From positions 1 through 56,434 of IMG/VR virus record IMGVR_UViG_3300044638_006829: a stretch of DNA of 56,434 bases. The stretch is one strand, 5' to 3'. The notes under the pieces are model-generated. The model was not told where the DNA came from. It saw nothing but the letters and a program-made list of their open reading frames with translations, and ran no database searches. The first letter of the stretch is position 1; the number at the start of each line of letters is the position of its first letter. The position numbers and the translations under genes were made by a program. This DNA comes from a virus. Positions 46,405-54,448 of the stretch are shown here, piece after piece.

Positions 46405-47442
46405 CTACTTTTTACTGCCGCCACCTTTACCGCCGCCTCCGCCGCCTCCGCCGCCTTTAGAGCCTCCACCGCCACCACCGCCGCTGCTACTACCTCCACC
46501 GCCACCACCTTTGGAGCCGCCACCGCCACCGCCGCCGCCACTGCTACTACCTCCACCGCCTCCGCCGCCTTTAGAGCCTCCACCGCCACCACCGCCGCCG
46601 CCACTGCTGCTTGGAGCAGATGCTTTAGGCGATGCTGCCGGAGATGGGAAAAATGTGGAAGATACTTTAGGCGCAGCTTGCGCGACCGCCACTCTTGCAC
46701 TGCTGGTTAAAGTTTTAGCTGTAGTCTGGGCTTTAGCTGACGGAGTGTTGGATTTATCTGCAGCTTTTGTTGTAGTTCCCAAAAGTTTTTGGGCACCAGC
46801 CGACACGCGTGGCGCCTGGGCCGCCGCTTTTTTAATTTCGGATTGACTCCAGCCTTTTTGTTGAAGCTGTTTAATGTCTTGCGAACCTAAACCACTACCT
46901 CCAGTTTTGGCAAGATTGTACGATTTGCCGCCCACACTAACCTTAGTGGTTTTAGGTTTTGCCCCAGTTGTTACGCTTGTTTGAGCAGCCACTCCTGTGT
47001 CGCCACTTTGTTGCGGCGCGTATCGAGAAAATGCGTCGGCAAACATACTCTCAAAGTCTGGCATTTCAAATTTTGGTATATCAAACGCAGGCATCTCAAA
47101 CTCAGGCATCTCAAACTGAGGTTGTTCAGCTGTCGGCGCTCCCCCCATCCCGCGCAAACTTGTTAATAAATCCTCGATCCCGAGTGCTTTCCTCAGGCTA
47201 GAAACGTCAGTTCCCCCCGTGGGAACAGCAGCAGCGGGAGTTGCCGTAACTTTTTCGCTGCCTGCAGCTTTTGATATTGTCGCTTCTTCTCTTTCTACTT
47301 GAGATCCTTGACCTAACCTTCCACCTCTAGAACCTTTAAAAGATGTTTGAGCCGCTTTCAAGGCATTAGTTGCAGCAGCCAGAGTGTCTGCCGGCACTGC
47401 TGCTGCGGAACTAATTCCTTCTCCAGCAAATCGGCGGCGCAT
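46405..47442 (-). CDS. Poly-glycine/serine-tailed protein
   Basis: A 345-residue protein of unknown function. It has an Ala/Gly/Thr-rich N-terminal part, then a short repeat of F-E-M-P-x units (FEMPEFEMPAFDIPKFEMPDF, five copies, cited in part) near residues 109-129, a helical middle (SYNLAKTGGSGLGSQDIKQLQQKG), and a last 70 residues made of poly-Gly blocks joined by SK, SSS and K. The DNA there is a run of GCC/CCT triplets with direct repeats, so it is likely to vary in length. The protein may be a virion or condensate-type protein; its place in the replication cluster is odd. Confidence 0.5.
   Translation of the reverse strand: MRRRFAGEGISSAAAVPADTLAAATNALKAAQTSFKGSRGGRLGQGSQVEREEATISKAAGSEKVTATPAAAVPTGGTDVSSLRKALGIEDLLTSLRGMGGAPTAEQPQFEMPEFEMPAFDIPKFEMPDFESMFADAFSRYAPQQSGDTGVAAQTSVTTGAKPKTTKVSVGGKSYNLAKTGGSGLGSQDIKQLQQKGWSQSEIKKAAAQAPRVSAGAQKLLGTTTKAADKSNTPSAKAQTTAKTLTSSARVAVAQAAPKVSSTFFPSPAASPKASAPSSSGGGGGGGGGSKGGGGGGGSSSGGGGGGGGSKGGGGGGSSSGGGGGGGSKGGGGGGGGGKGGGSKK
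46442..46598. repeat. GCC/CCT-rich triplet region with 43-bp direct repeat
   Basis: A low-complexity stretch inside the poly-glycine gene. Two perfect 43-bp copies lie at 46442-46484 and 46556-46598, each containing the marker CCTTTAGAGCC. A 20-bp piece at 46484-46503 recurs at 46541-46560. The region invites slippage and recombination. Confidence 0.8.
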
Positions 47443-47473
47443 CTTTTTTACGGCTAACCTGGCTTGTTAAATA

Positions 47474-47977
47474 TTAACCGAGATCGTCCTTGTTTGTTTG
47501 CACAAAGTACCTTCTTAATGTGTGCCCTTTTTTTACTACCATATCAAGTGTTTTTACATAGTCTGAAGCGTCTTCATATGATTTAAATACTCTAGCTTTA
47601 CTTACATCTTTTGTATAGTCTACAACTTTTTTATTTTGCATTACGTTTTCTACATATCCTCCTTGGGGTGCCAAAATAAGCCAAGCTTCCCTGAATCTTA
47701 GATGGGTTAGCTTGGCCACTTCGGTCTCGGTATATAAGACACATTTTGGTCGCACTTTACTCTTAACTGCAAGCTTTGTGTTCTTTTTTACGTTTGCTTC
47801 GATTTTGTGAATACGCTTTAACGAGCGAGCTTTATTACTGGCCACGAGAGGTGACTTGAACATCTCGGGGATCAAGTAGAGATCCTCGTCCCCCACGATG
47901 AATCCCAAGTAGTGCTCACCAGCCTTAACGGTGAACACTTCCTTTTCGGGATTCTTAGAAATTCGAGTGAGTTCCAT
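47474..47977 (-). CDS. Hypothetical basic protein before polymerase
   Basis: A 167-residue basic protein. The N-terminal part (FTVKAGEHYLGFIVGDEDLYLI) is beta-type; the middle is Lys-rich (IEANVKKNTKLAVKSKVRPK); the last third has EDASDYVKTLDMVVKKGHTL. It lies 24 nt after the DNA polymerase in transcription order. A polymerase or replication accessory is possible, with no motif to name it. Confidence 0.5.
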   Translation of the reverse strand: MELTRISKNPEKEVFTVKAGEHYLGFIVGDEDLYLIPEMFKSPLVASNKARSLKRIHKIEANVKKNTKLAVKSKVRPKCVLYTETEVAKLTHLRFREAWLILAPQGGYVENVMQNKKVVDYTKDVSKARVFKSYEDASDYVKTLDMVVKKGHTLRRYFVQTNKDDLG

Positions 47978-48001
47978 AGCCTGGTTATGTGTTCCGGAAC
48001 T

Positions 48002-49900
48002 TTACTTCGCTGACCAATCGTTGCCTACGCCAGACTCTGCTGTTAAGCGAGTCTTATTGAAGACGGAAGCTCCCGCGTTAACCATAATCTCAGTCAGCTT
48101 AGTCTTCCAGTGCTCTTCTAATCCCTCTCTCACTTCCAGCACGCATTCATCATGCACCACAGCAATTAACCGTACGTCATCGTTTAGGTGTTCGCTCAGT
48201 TCACCTATTGCAATCTTGAGAATATCCGCACCTGTTCCTTGGATCAGTGTATTTGCTGCGATTGTCATGCGGGCATCATCGTACGCAAGCAGACGGCGGC
48301 GACCTAAGGCAGTTCTGGTAAAGCACCACCCATCTTCCACTAAAGATCCCCTTTGCCTGTGCCATTGACGCAACCGTGGGTACGCATTGTGGAACTTGCT
48401 ATGTAAGATCTTGCTCTCAGACAAACTTAAATGCACACCGAACGATGCAGCAGCATATGTTTTGAACTTTCGAAAGCCGATTCCGTAGATGAAGCCAAAA
48501 TTTGCGCCTTTAGCCATCTGTCTCTGCTGCTTTGTGACGGCATCGATATCGCAATCGTTCACTAAACTCGCAGTGAGCGTATGTAGATCCAGATCTATGT
48601 TATACGCTTCCTGCATCTGCGGGATATCCGCTAGTTCTGCTAACAGTCTCAGTTCCATTTGCGAGTAATCCGCGATCACAAGCTTGTAACCTTCGCTAGC
48701 TATGAAGCATTCCCGGAACGCTTTCGAGCGTGGAACTTGCTGCAAGTTCACACCAAAGGTCGTTTTTTTCTTCGTTTTAGCTGTTTTAGTTGCCCCCGAG
48801 CACGTGAAACGTCCGCTGTTCGCCCCTACTTGGTTGTAAAAACTATGAATCCTGTGCGTCATAGGGTTGATGTTATCAATAAGTTTATTAATGTGCTCTA
48901 GACTTGTCTCAATCTTTGCACGTTCTCTGTAGAGATTCAGTGTGCTGTCGTCGCTATCGAATTCTGCTAATGAAATTTGATTTAGTGTAGCTTTCTTAGT
49001 GTCTTCGTTTATCGGGAGAGCGATGCCGCATAGCGAAAACGCGGCGGCTACTTGGGCTGTCGAGCCTGGGTTGAACTCCTTTGTAGCTTTTTTTCCGACA
49101 AGAACGCGGCCATCAGCCCCGCGTGGGAGTTTCCGATCTTCAGGTAGTTGAGCATCTAGCTCCTCCACAAATACTGTTGTTTTCTCCAGAAGTTCAGCTT
49201 CAATTTTTAATTTTAGTGTTTTTAACTTCTCTATATCCACATTGAATCCTGTGTACGCCATCTTGGCCACAGCCCGTACACACTTAGATTCGATGCTGTA
49301 GATGCCGATTAACTCTTCTTCTTTCAGTTCTTTCAGTTGATCTGCTGCTATAGCGGGCAGAATATCTACGTCTTTTGCAGCGTATTCGACTTGCTCCAGA
49401 GTCAGTTCATCTACGCTCCAATCTGTCAGTCTTTGTTCCTTGTCGACTTCCAGATCTAATCGCCTTTCCGCTACAGCTTTAAGTGAGCAAGAAACATCCG
49501 CAAAGTATGGCTTGTTCAGCTTGGGAGACATCCGCTTCTCCTGGAAACCAGCCCTCAGAACTCGTTCAGCTAAATAGGTATCAAATATCTTGTTTCTGAA
49601 ATCGATGCCCATGGAGAAGAAAAACTGCAAGTCGAACCCCAGGTTGTGGCCCACCAGCATTTCCCTAGTTTCAATAAGGGTTTTTAACTCCGGAACCACC
49701 GTGGTTTTGAACAGATCGAATACGTAAACCGTTCTGTTTGTTTCAGAAGGCGACGCATCGCACAACTGCAGTAAACGTATCTTCGCAACAGTGGCCTGCA
49801 GTCCTGTTGTTTCTGTGTCAGCGCATAACTTAGGGTATTCCTGAAGGTTTTTAATTGCTTTTGAAGCGTTCTGATTATCTGTGATGAACTCAATTTTCAT
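48002..49900 (-). CDS. DNA polymerase I (family A) with 3'-5' exonuclease
   Basis: A 632-residue replicative polymerase of T7/Pol I type. Exonuclease: CADTETTGL (D28, E30), VGHNLGFDLQFF, and VEYAAKDVDIL (third motif, Y-x-x-x-D). Polymerase: LVIADYSQMELRLLAEL (motif A, near residue 410), RQMAKGANFGFIYG (O-helix, motif B, near 463; F is at the position linked to high fidelity in E. coli Pol I) and VVHDECVLEV (motif C, near 581). No 5' nuclease domain is present. It replicates the phage genome with the primase-helicase and SSB encoded nearby. Confidence 0.93.
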   Translation of the reverse strand: MKIEFITDNQNASKAIKNLQEYPKLCADTETTGLQATVAKIRLLQLCDASPSETNRTVYVFDLFKTTVVPELKTLIETREMLVGHNLGFDLQFFFSMGIDFRNKIFDTYLAERVLRAGFQEKRMSPKLNKPYFADVSCSLKAVAERRLDLEVDKEQRLTDWSVDELTLEQVEYAAKDVDILPAIAADQLKELKEEELIGIYSIESKCVRAVAKMAYTGFNVDIEKLKTLKLKIEAELLEKTTVFVEELDAQLPEDRKLPRGADGRVLVGKKATKEFNPGSTAQVAAAFSLCGIALPINEDTKKATLNQISLAEFDSDDSTLNLYRERAKIETSLEHINKLIDNINPMTHRIHSFYNQVGANSGRFTCSGATKTAKTKKKTTFGVNLQQVPRSKAFRECFIASEGYKLVIADYSQMELRLLAELADIPQMQEAYNIDLDLHTLTASLVNDCDIDAVTKQQRQMAKGANFGFIYGIGFRKFKTYAAASFGVHLSLSESKILHSKFHNAYPRLRQWHRQRGSLVEDGWCFTRTALGRRRLLAYDDARMTIAANTLIQGTGADILKIAIGELSEHLNDDVRLIAVVHDECVLEVREGLEEHWKTKLTEIMVNAGASVFNKTRLTAESGVGNDWSAK

Positions 49901-49913
49901 GGGGTTTGGGGCG

Positions 49914-49942
49914 AAAAAAAAAGCCCCAGCTTCCTGGGGCTT
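49914..49942 (-). terminator. Rho-independent terminator between leftward genes
   Basis: Perfect 9-bp stem AAGCCCCAG (49921-49929) / CTGGGGCTT (49934-49942) with a four-base loop; on the minus strand it is followed by about nine T (A-run 49914-49922). It ends transcripts from the 49963-50778 gene and upstream operon, so the polymerase set probably has its own promoter or is read by read-through. Confidence 0.88.
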
Positions 49943-49962
49943 GATGATAGGACGTTTACAGC

Positions 49963-50778
49963 TCAGACGCTGCGGTTGGTGAAGATGTTATCCACATAGT
50001 CATAGATATCTCCCCAGGCGCGGACCATTTCCTTTCCTTTCTCCGAAGCTCGCAGCCGATAGTAGACCCGCTGCATATGAGCAGCCTTCTGGGATGTTGC
50101 TGCTCGATGGCTGCCCACAGACAGACCGTGCTTCTGCTCCATCAGCCCGTGGTTACGGCACCACAGCAGTCCTTCCCGCAACCCGATATACAGCGGGCTC
50201 ACGTGGTAGGAATGACGCCGCTCTACAGTCGGGCCCTGGTCTTGAGGCTCCCAAGCGGTGGCGTCACTGTTTCGCATGAATCCCCGGAAAGCCACGCACT
50301 GATCGCGTGCATCTGTTTCCCGCCAGACATGGTTGACGTACGTTGTCGCAATTTCGCGTATGGTCACCCACTCGCCTTTGCTGCTCTCTGCCAGTAAGAG
50401 AGCCGCACCTCCGGACCAGTAGCTGTTGTGCGCGTGCAGCTTGTCGATAAGCTCATCGATTGAGGAGCTGCTGGACACCATCTTGGTGTGTGCTCCAGTG
50501 CGCTCAACGGGCTTAGATGCAGCTCGCTTTCGGGGCGCTGGGTTTGCTGCGGAGTTTTGAACAGAGATCTTCCAAGCCAGCGAAGCCAGCTCTTGGTTTT
50601 GATTCTTGATGGACAGCTCGAACAGCCGCTGACTATCCAGCCTGCCGAGATCGATTAGCTTGCTTAGCTCGATTTTCACAGAGCCATCAGCCGATCCGTC
50701 TGTGGCCGCCAACAATGCTTCCGCCTCTGCCTGCTTGATTGGCGTGTTGTCGAGAAGGAATTGAAAAGTCATGTCCAT
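49963..50778 (-). CDS. Hypothetical DNA-binding-like protein
   Basis: A 271-residue protein (ATG 50778; ATG 50772 and a TTG at 50796 are alternatives). Residues 1-85 are helical (LSKLIDLGRLDSQRLFELSI). After a basic Ala/Arg/Lys linker (PAPRKRAASKPVERTG), the C-terminal two-thirds includes SKGEWVTIREIATTYV and a GLREGLLWCRNHGLME segment, both like winged-helix units, ending KEMVRAWGDIYDYV. It is followed by a strong terminator and preceded by a TATAGT-like box (near 50812). Probably a regulator; not assigned to a family. Confidence 0.55.
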   Translation of the reverse strand: MDMTFQFLLDNTPIKQAEAEALLAATDGSADGSVKIELSKLIDLGRLDSQRLFELSIKNQNQELASLAWKISVQNSAANPAPRKRAASKPVERTGAHTKMVSSSSSIDELIDKLHAHNSYWSGGAALLLAESSKGEWVTIREIATTYVNHVWRETDARDQCVAFRGFMRNSDATAWEPQDQGPTVERRHSYHVSPLYIGLREGLLWCRNHGLMEQKHGLSVGSHRAATSQKAAHMQRVYYRLRASEKGKEMVRAWGDIYDYVDNIFTNRSV

Positions 50779-50840
50779 GTGACCTGAACAGCGCAAGACT
50801 AGGAAGACGGAGGCTACTATACAAGGGCGTTTAATTTTTC

Positions 50841-51272
50841 TTAAGATTTCGGATCATAGGAACCAACTTTGGCAATCCAGTCACAAATCTCGGTAGTTAT
50901 ATTTTCTGCCAGCTCTATGGTGTCTAAGTAACTAATCAGAACAGATTTTAAGAATGTGTTGTTAATAGGCACTCCGTATTCCTTAGAGATGAATGTGGTT
51001 AGCGGGAAACAAACATCCTCGTAACAACCCATTCCGGATTCGACGTGGACGCAAAACATGCACGGGTCGTTTATGAAAAAGATCGACGCTTCGCCAAGCA
51101 TCATGCTATCCGTGTAATCATCCGATCTTCCTCCCGTCAGTCTTTCGTGTACGTGCTCCCGTATCCACGTACAGAGCTGCGATTCCGTGGCGACAGCTAA
51201 CGCGTAATACTCCAGCAAAGGAGCAAACGTGTCTGCAGCTTCCTTTAGGACTTGTTCCCGAGTTTTTGCCAT
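50841..51272 (-). CDS. Hypothetical protein after the VWA gene set
   Basis: A 143-residue, acidic, helical protein with Cys-rich middle: FFINDPCMFCVHVESGMGCY, then FPLTTFISKEYG. C-x-x-C and further Cys could bind metal. It overlaps the upstream 68-residue gene by 28 nt and belongs to the leftward MoxR/VWA operon as its last gene. No family recognised. Confidence 0.5.
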   Translation of the reverse strand: MAKTREQVLKEAADTFAPLLEYYALAVATESQLCTWIREHVHERLTGGRSDDYTDSMMLGEASIFFINDPCMFCVHVESGMGCYEDVCFPLTTFISKEYGVPINNTFLKSVLISYLDTIELAENITTEICDWIAKVGSYDPKS

Positions 51273-51451
51273 ACAGCTGCCCCCTCAATAACTCCATTAC
51301 AAATCCATATCGTGCCGTTCACAGAATCGACCCACACGCTTCCGATCATGGACTTCCGTGGTTGTGTTTCGTCGATGCTCTTCGGCTTCTGTTGCGGAAC
51401 ACAATACTGCTCTTTGAGACGCAGAATTTCCTCGATAGGGGAATCTTCCAT
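51245..51451 (-). CDS. Small hypothetical protein in MoxR/VWA operon
   Basis: A 68-residue protein: acidic helical start (EDSPIEEILRLKEQYCV), Pro/Lys linker, then a small beta unit (GSVWVDSVNGTIWICNG, AAVWQKLG) which resembles the W-V-x-x-x-x-x-T-x-x-W-N-G-x-x-W fibre module also found in virion proteins here. It begins 9 nt after the VWA gene. Function unknown. Confidence 0.5.
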   Translation of the reverse strand: MEDSPIEEILRLKEQYCVPQQKPKSIDETQPRKSMIGSVWVDSVNGTIWICNGVIEGAAVWQKLGNKS

Positions 51452-51460
51452 GGCGTAACG

Positions 51461-53011
51461 TTAACGCAAACATTTCTGAATGGCATCTATAGTGCTCTCC
51501 GTGTTGTAAACGTTTACCGAGTACATCTCATCGCTAAACGTTTTACAGACATCTGGTACGTCGCTATTGATGCACACGGTAGACCACTGCATACCTGTTT
51601 GTTTCTTGAACACATCGAGTCTGCGCTTAAGGATTTCCGTAACGTCTGAGTGACCGTCAGTAATCATCAGGACATCAGCTCGCGGATCTTTGCACCCGTG
51701 ATCCAGAGCGTGGGCAATAACGGCGTTGAAGCTAGTGCCTCCGCCAAGAGTCCACGTCCCTACGAAATCCAGCAGAGTTTTGGTGTTAGGTGTTTTGGGT
51801 TTCAGCTCTACTGTTTGATCGATTCGGGTGTCGAAAAGGTTGATGTAAACCTTGCGGTTTTCTTTCAAAGCTTCTTCCGCAATCACAAAAGCAATAGCCT
51901 TGCTCCACAGTTCAGGTTCTCCACCCATAGAGCCTGATACGTCGATGTACATAACAACTGGCCCTTTGCCTAGTTGTTTTGTGTTTGCTGTGTAGTCTTT
52001 AGTTAAGATAGTTTTTTGTGCAAACTTCATAGCAAATAATGCTCGGCCCTGCGGCGAAGCCGCTAAAGCAATCTCAACCGGAAAAGCTTTAGTTACATCG
52101 TTGCTGAAGGTTGCGCCGGTAACAGCTTCGTAGGTCGCTGCTGTTTTCTTCTCCCGTTTGCGCTGAGCCCATACCCTGCGCAATGCCCCCAACTTAGTTG
52201 TAAGCTCCCGGAGCTTCTTATTGCCCTTCAGACGCTGCGCCAGGTCCCGCTTAGCCTGTAGGTCTGTGCCGTGCCTCCCCTCGCCTGGCTCAACCCCGTG
52301 GAGGTTAGACATAGCTTCATTGAGGCTGTCGCTATCCTTCAGGACTTCATCCACAATCTGGTTTGATTGCGATTGAATTTTCTCAGCAGCTTGCTGGACT
52401 GCATCGCTGAGCGCTTGATTAAGAGCCTTACCTTCCTTTCGCGCCATGTCTGCTGCAGCTTTATCGCCTTTGGCCACAGCATCTTTGTACTGTTGCCGCA
52501 GCTCCTCAAGCTTCTCTCCAGCTCCTGTCAGCAGCTGTACGTCGAACGAGTTTTGTTCGATGGCCTCTTGGATAACGTCTGCCAGGCGATTCAGTATGTT
52601 GATCGCGTTGTTACCAGCGTTGAATTGATCTCCCACGCAACGTTGCAGGAGATCAGACCATCCGGCAGCTTGGCCAAGATCAGCCATGATCGCGTACCAG
52701 ACTCCGTTCTCTGGCTTGTATCCTTCCGGTAGAGCAGCTTTGTCGCCATCGCACATCTTACGGAAGTAAGTTTCGTAAGCATCTTCGCTCACCAGCCACT
52801 TAACGTTATCAGCGTTGTACAAGCGGTCATACAGTTCCTTACCAAACCTAGACAGTTGTTTGATGTTGTAGTGATCAATCAGATACTTGACGATCGGCCT
52901 AGTCTCGCGGATGAAGTCATCCCAGAGAAAGTCGGCCAGAGGTGAGCAAGCAAGTGTCAAAGGCTCGTTGTTTACGAGCCGAACAAATTCAGACTGGGTT
53001 TCGAAGTTCAT
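51461..53011 (-). CDS. VWA-domain protein (CobT/ViaA/CoxE-like)
   Basis: A 516-residue protein. The C-terminal 200 residues are a von Willebrand factor A domain with an intact MIDAS: VMYIDVSGSMGG (D-x-S-x-S near residue 355), GGGTSFNAVI (Thr) and VLMITDGHSD (Asp). The N-terminal part is helical, with a very charged stretch (KLEELRQQYKDAVAKGDKAA) as in CobT-, ViaA- or CbbO-type partners of MoxR ATPases. Such proteins act with the ATPase to remodel or insert metal in target proteins. It is 13 nt downstream of the AAA+ gene. The target in infection is not known. Confidence 0.82.
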   Translation of the reverse strand: MNFETQSEFVRLVNNEPLTLACSPLADFLWDDFIRETRPIVKYLIDHYNIKQLSRFGKELYDRLYNADNVKWLVSEDAYETYFRKMCDGDKAALPEGYKPENGVWYAIMADLGQAAGWSDLLQRCVGDQFNAGNNAINILNRLADVIQEAIEQNSFDVQLLTGAGEKLEELRQQYKDAVAKGDKAAADMARKEGKALNQALSDAVQQAAEKIQSQSNQIVDEVLKDSDSLNEAMSNLHGVEPGEGRHGTDLQAKRDLAQRLKGNKKLRELTTKLGALRRVWAQRKREKKTAATYEAVTGATFSNDVTKAFPVEIALAASPQGRALFAMKFAQKTILTKDYTANTKQLGKGPVVMYIDVSGSMGGEPELWSKAIAFVIAEEALKENRKVYINLFDTRIDQTVELKPKTPNTKTLLDFVGTWTLGGGTSFNAVIAHALDHGCKDPRADVLMITDGHSDVTEILKRRLDVFKKQTGMQWSTVCINSDVPDVCKTFSDEMYSVNVYNTESTIDAIQKCLR

Positions 53012-53024
53012 GATCTTTGTTGGT

Positions 53025-54212
53025 TTACTTACTAATGTCGCTGATGGCTCTAGCTAAGGTGTCGCAATGATTCTGTAGGTTTTGTTGAAGCTTAACTCCG
53101 GCAGCACGAGTGTTTGCTGACATGCGAAGTTTAGAACCATCGAGCAGCTCGGATACCTTATCGCGTACCGTTGTCATATCCTTTGCGTATTTACGCAGCA
53201 GTACAACAAACTCATTAAGTTCGCTGAGCCCTTTGGATTTGTAACGGTGACTGTGCGAGCTGTACTCAGCCATGATTCCAGCAGCAGCTCGTTTAGCGTC
53301 CGAGAACACTTTGTCCGCCGTGGGAATCTCCTGCTCCAGAACCTCGCGAATAACATTCTGATCCTCAGCCGTTTGGTAGACGATGTGAATCAGACTGCCG
53401 TGCATATGCTCTGCGTACAGTTCGTCATCACCCTGTACGATTGCCCAAGCTTTAAGGAACTTGAGAATCTGTATGCGGCGACGGTCGCTGATTGTGATGG
53501 CTCGTGTTTGGAGCATCTCCCACACAGAATTGAACTTATCTAGAAAGTCTTCTGAGACTTTTACAGTGCTTGCTTCAGCCTGCAATTCGGACAAGTCTTC
53601 TAGTGTCAGGTGCTGACCTACGTCGGGTCGTTTCGTTAGACCTAAACCCCACTGATCCAACCTCCGCTTCGACACCGGCTTGCGCAACAGATCTACAGTT
53701 GGCCGGAAGAGGAATCGATCAGCAAATGCCTGAAGTGATTCTTCCTCTGGCCAACTGTTTGTGGCGGCAATGATTGATTGAATCGGAGTCTGAATGTTCT
53801 CCTTACCGTTGTTGAAGGTGCGTTCGTTGAGGAGAGTTAGGAGAGAGTTCAAGATCGCGGAAGATCCCCGGAAGAGTTCGTCCAAGAATCCAATGTGTGC
53901 TGTAGGCAAGTAGCCGTCTACATCGCGGCTGTACTCATCGTTGAGCAGTTTGGTTACGGCTACCGGTCCGAAGACTTCCGAAGGATCTGTCGTGGGAGTC
54001 AATAGATACCCGAAGTAATTAGATCCTGTGATTCCTGCACATACACTGCGCACCAGATCAGATTTGCCGGTGCCGGGAACTCCCAGCAGAAACGCATTCT
54101 GCTTGCTGAGAAGCGATGAAAGCAGACCATCAATAACATGCTCGCGTTCGAGACTGCTCGCGTTCAGTGCTCCGCGAAAGTTCTGAAGCTTTTGGAAGAG
54201 TTGATCTTTCAT
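53025..54212 (-). CDS. MoxR/RavA/CobS-type AAA+ ATPase
   Basis: A 395-residue ATPase from the ATG at 54212 (the frame continues upstream to 54293 inside the preceding gene). Walker A is GVPGTGKSDL (near residues 44-53), Walker B IGFLDELFRG (near 107-116), then SLLTLLNERTFNNG and the sensor IIAATNSWP; a DRFLFR arginine segment follows. The F-x-D-E-x-x-R-x-x and L-L-x-x-L-x-E-R phrases are typical of the MoxR clade. These ATPases form hexamers that work with VWA proteins. It is flanked by the VWA gene and a coiled-coil gene in one leftward operon. Confidence 0.85.
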   Translation of the reverse strand: MKDQLFQKLQNFRGALNASSLEREHVIDGLLSSLLSKQNAFLLGVPGTGKSDLVRSVCAGITGSNYFGYLLTPTTDPSEVFGPVAVTKLLNDEYSRDVDGYLPTAHIGFLDELFRGSSAILNSLLTLLNERTFNNGKENIQTPIQSIIAATNSWPEEESLQAFADRFLFRPTVDLLRKPVSKRRLDQWGLGLTKRPDVGQHLTLEDLSELQAEASTVKVSEDFLDKFNSVWEMLQTRAITISDRRRIQILKFLKAWAIVQGDDELYAEHMHGSLIHIVYQTAEDQNVIREVLEQEIPTADKVFSDAKRAAAGIMAEYSSHSHRYKSKGLSELNEFVVLLRKYAKDMTTVRDKVSELLDGSKLRMSANTRAAGVKLQQNLQNHCDTLARAISDISK

Positions 54213-54241
54213 TAGTTTGGGTCGAATGTGTTTTACGTGAG

Positions 54242-54448
54242 TCAGGAGATCCCTGTAGGGTGCGGAAACTTTAAGTAAGTAGCCTTTACCCAACAGGCTC
54301 GGGAGAGTTTGTCGCGAATCATCTTCAGCTTTTTAGTAGCGCTATCGTGATTTTCGAAAAGTACTGCAGCGCATATGTCTGAAGTGTATTTTTCGATGTC
54401 ACATAGATAGCCCTCTTTAGATTCGATGACGTGAACTACGCGGTGCAT
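54242..54448 (-). CDS. Small protein between coiled-coil and AAA+ genes
   Basis: A 68-residue protein, TAATG-coupled to the 408-residue gene before it. Sequence is mixed, with VHVIESKEGYLCDIEKYTSD and a basic later half (SATKKLKMIRDKLSRACW). No motif. Its position, between two parts of the AAA+ module, suggests it belongs to the module. Confidence 0.55.
   Translation of the reverse strand: MHRVVHVIESKEGYLCDIEKYTSDICAAVLFENHDSATKKLKMIRDKLSRACWVKATYLKFPHPTGIS

Noticed and set aside
46511-46846. Plus-strand poly-proline ORF
   Set aside because: Exact shadow of the poly-glycine triplets of the minus-strand gene; GGN on one strand always gives NCC (Pro/Ser) on the other.
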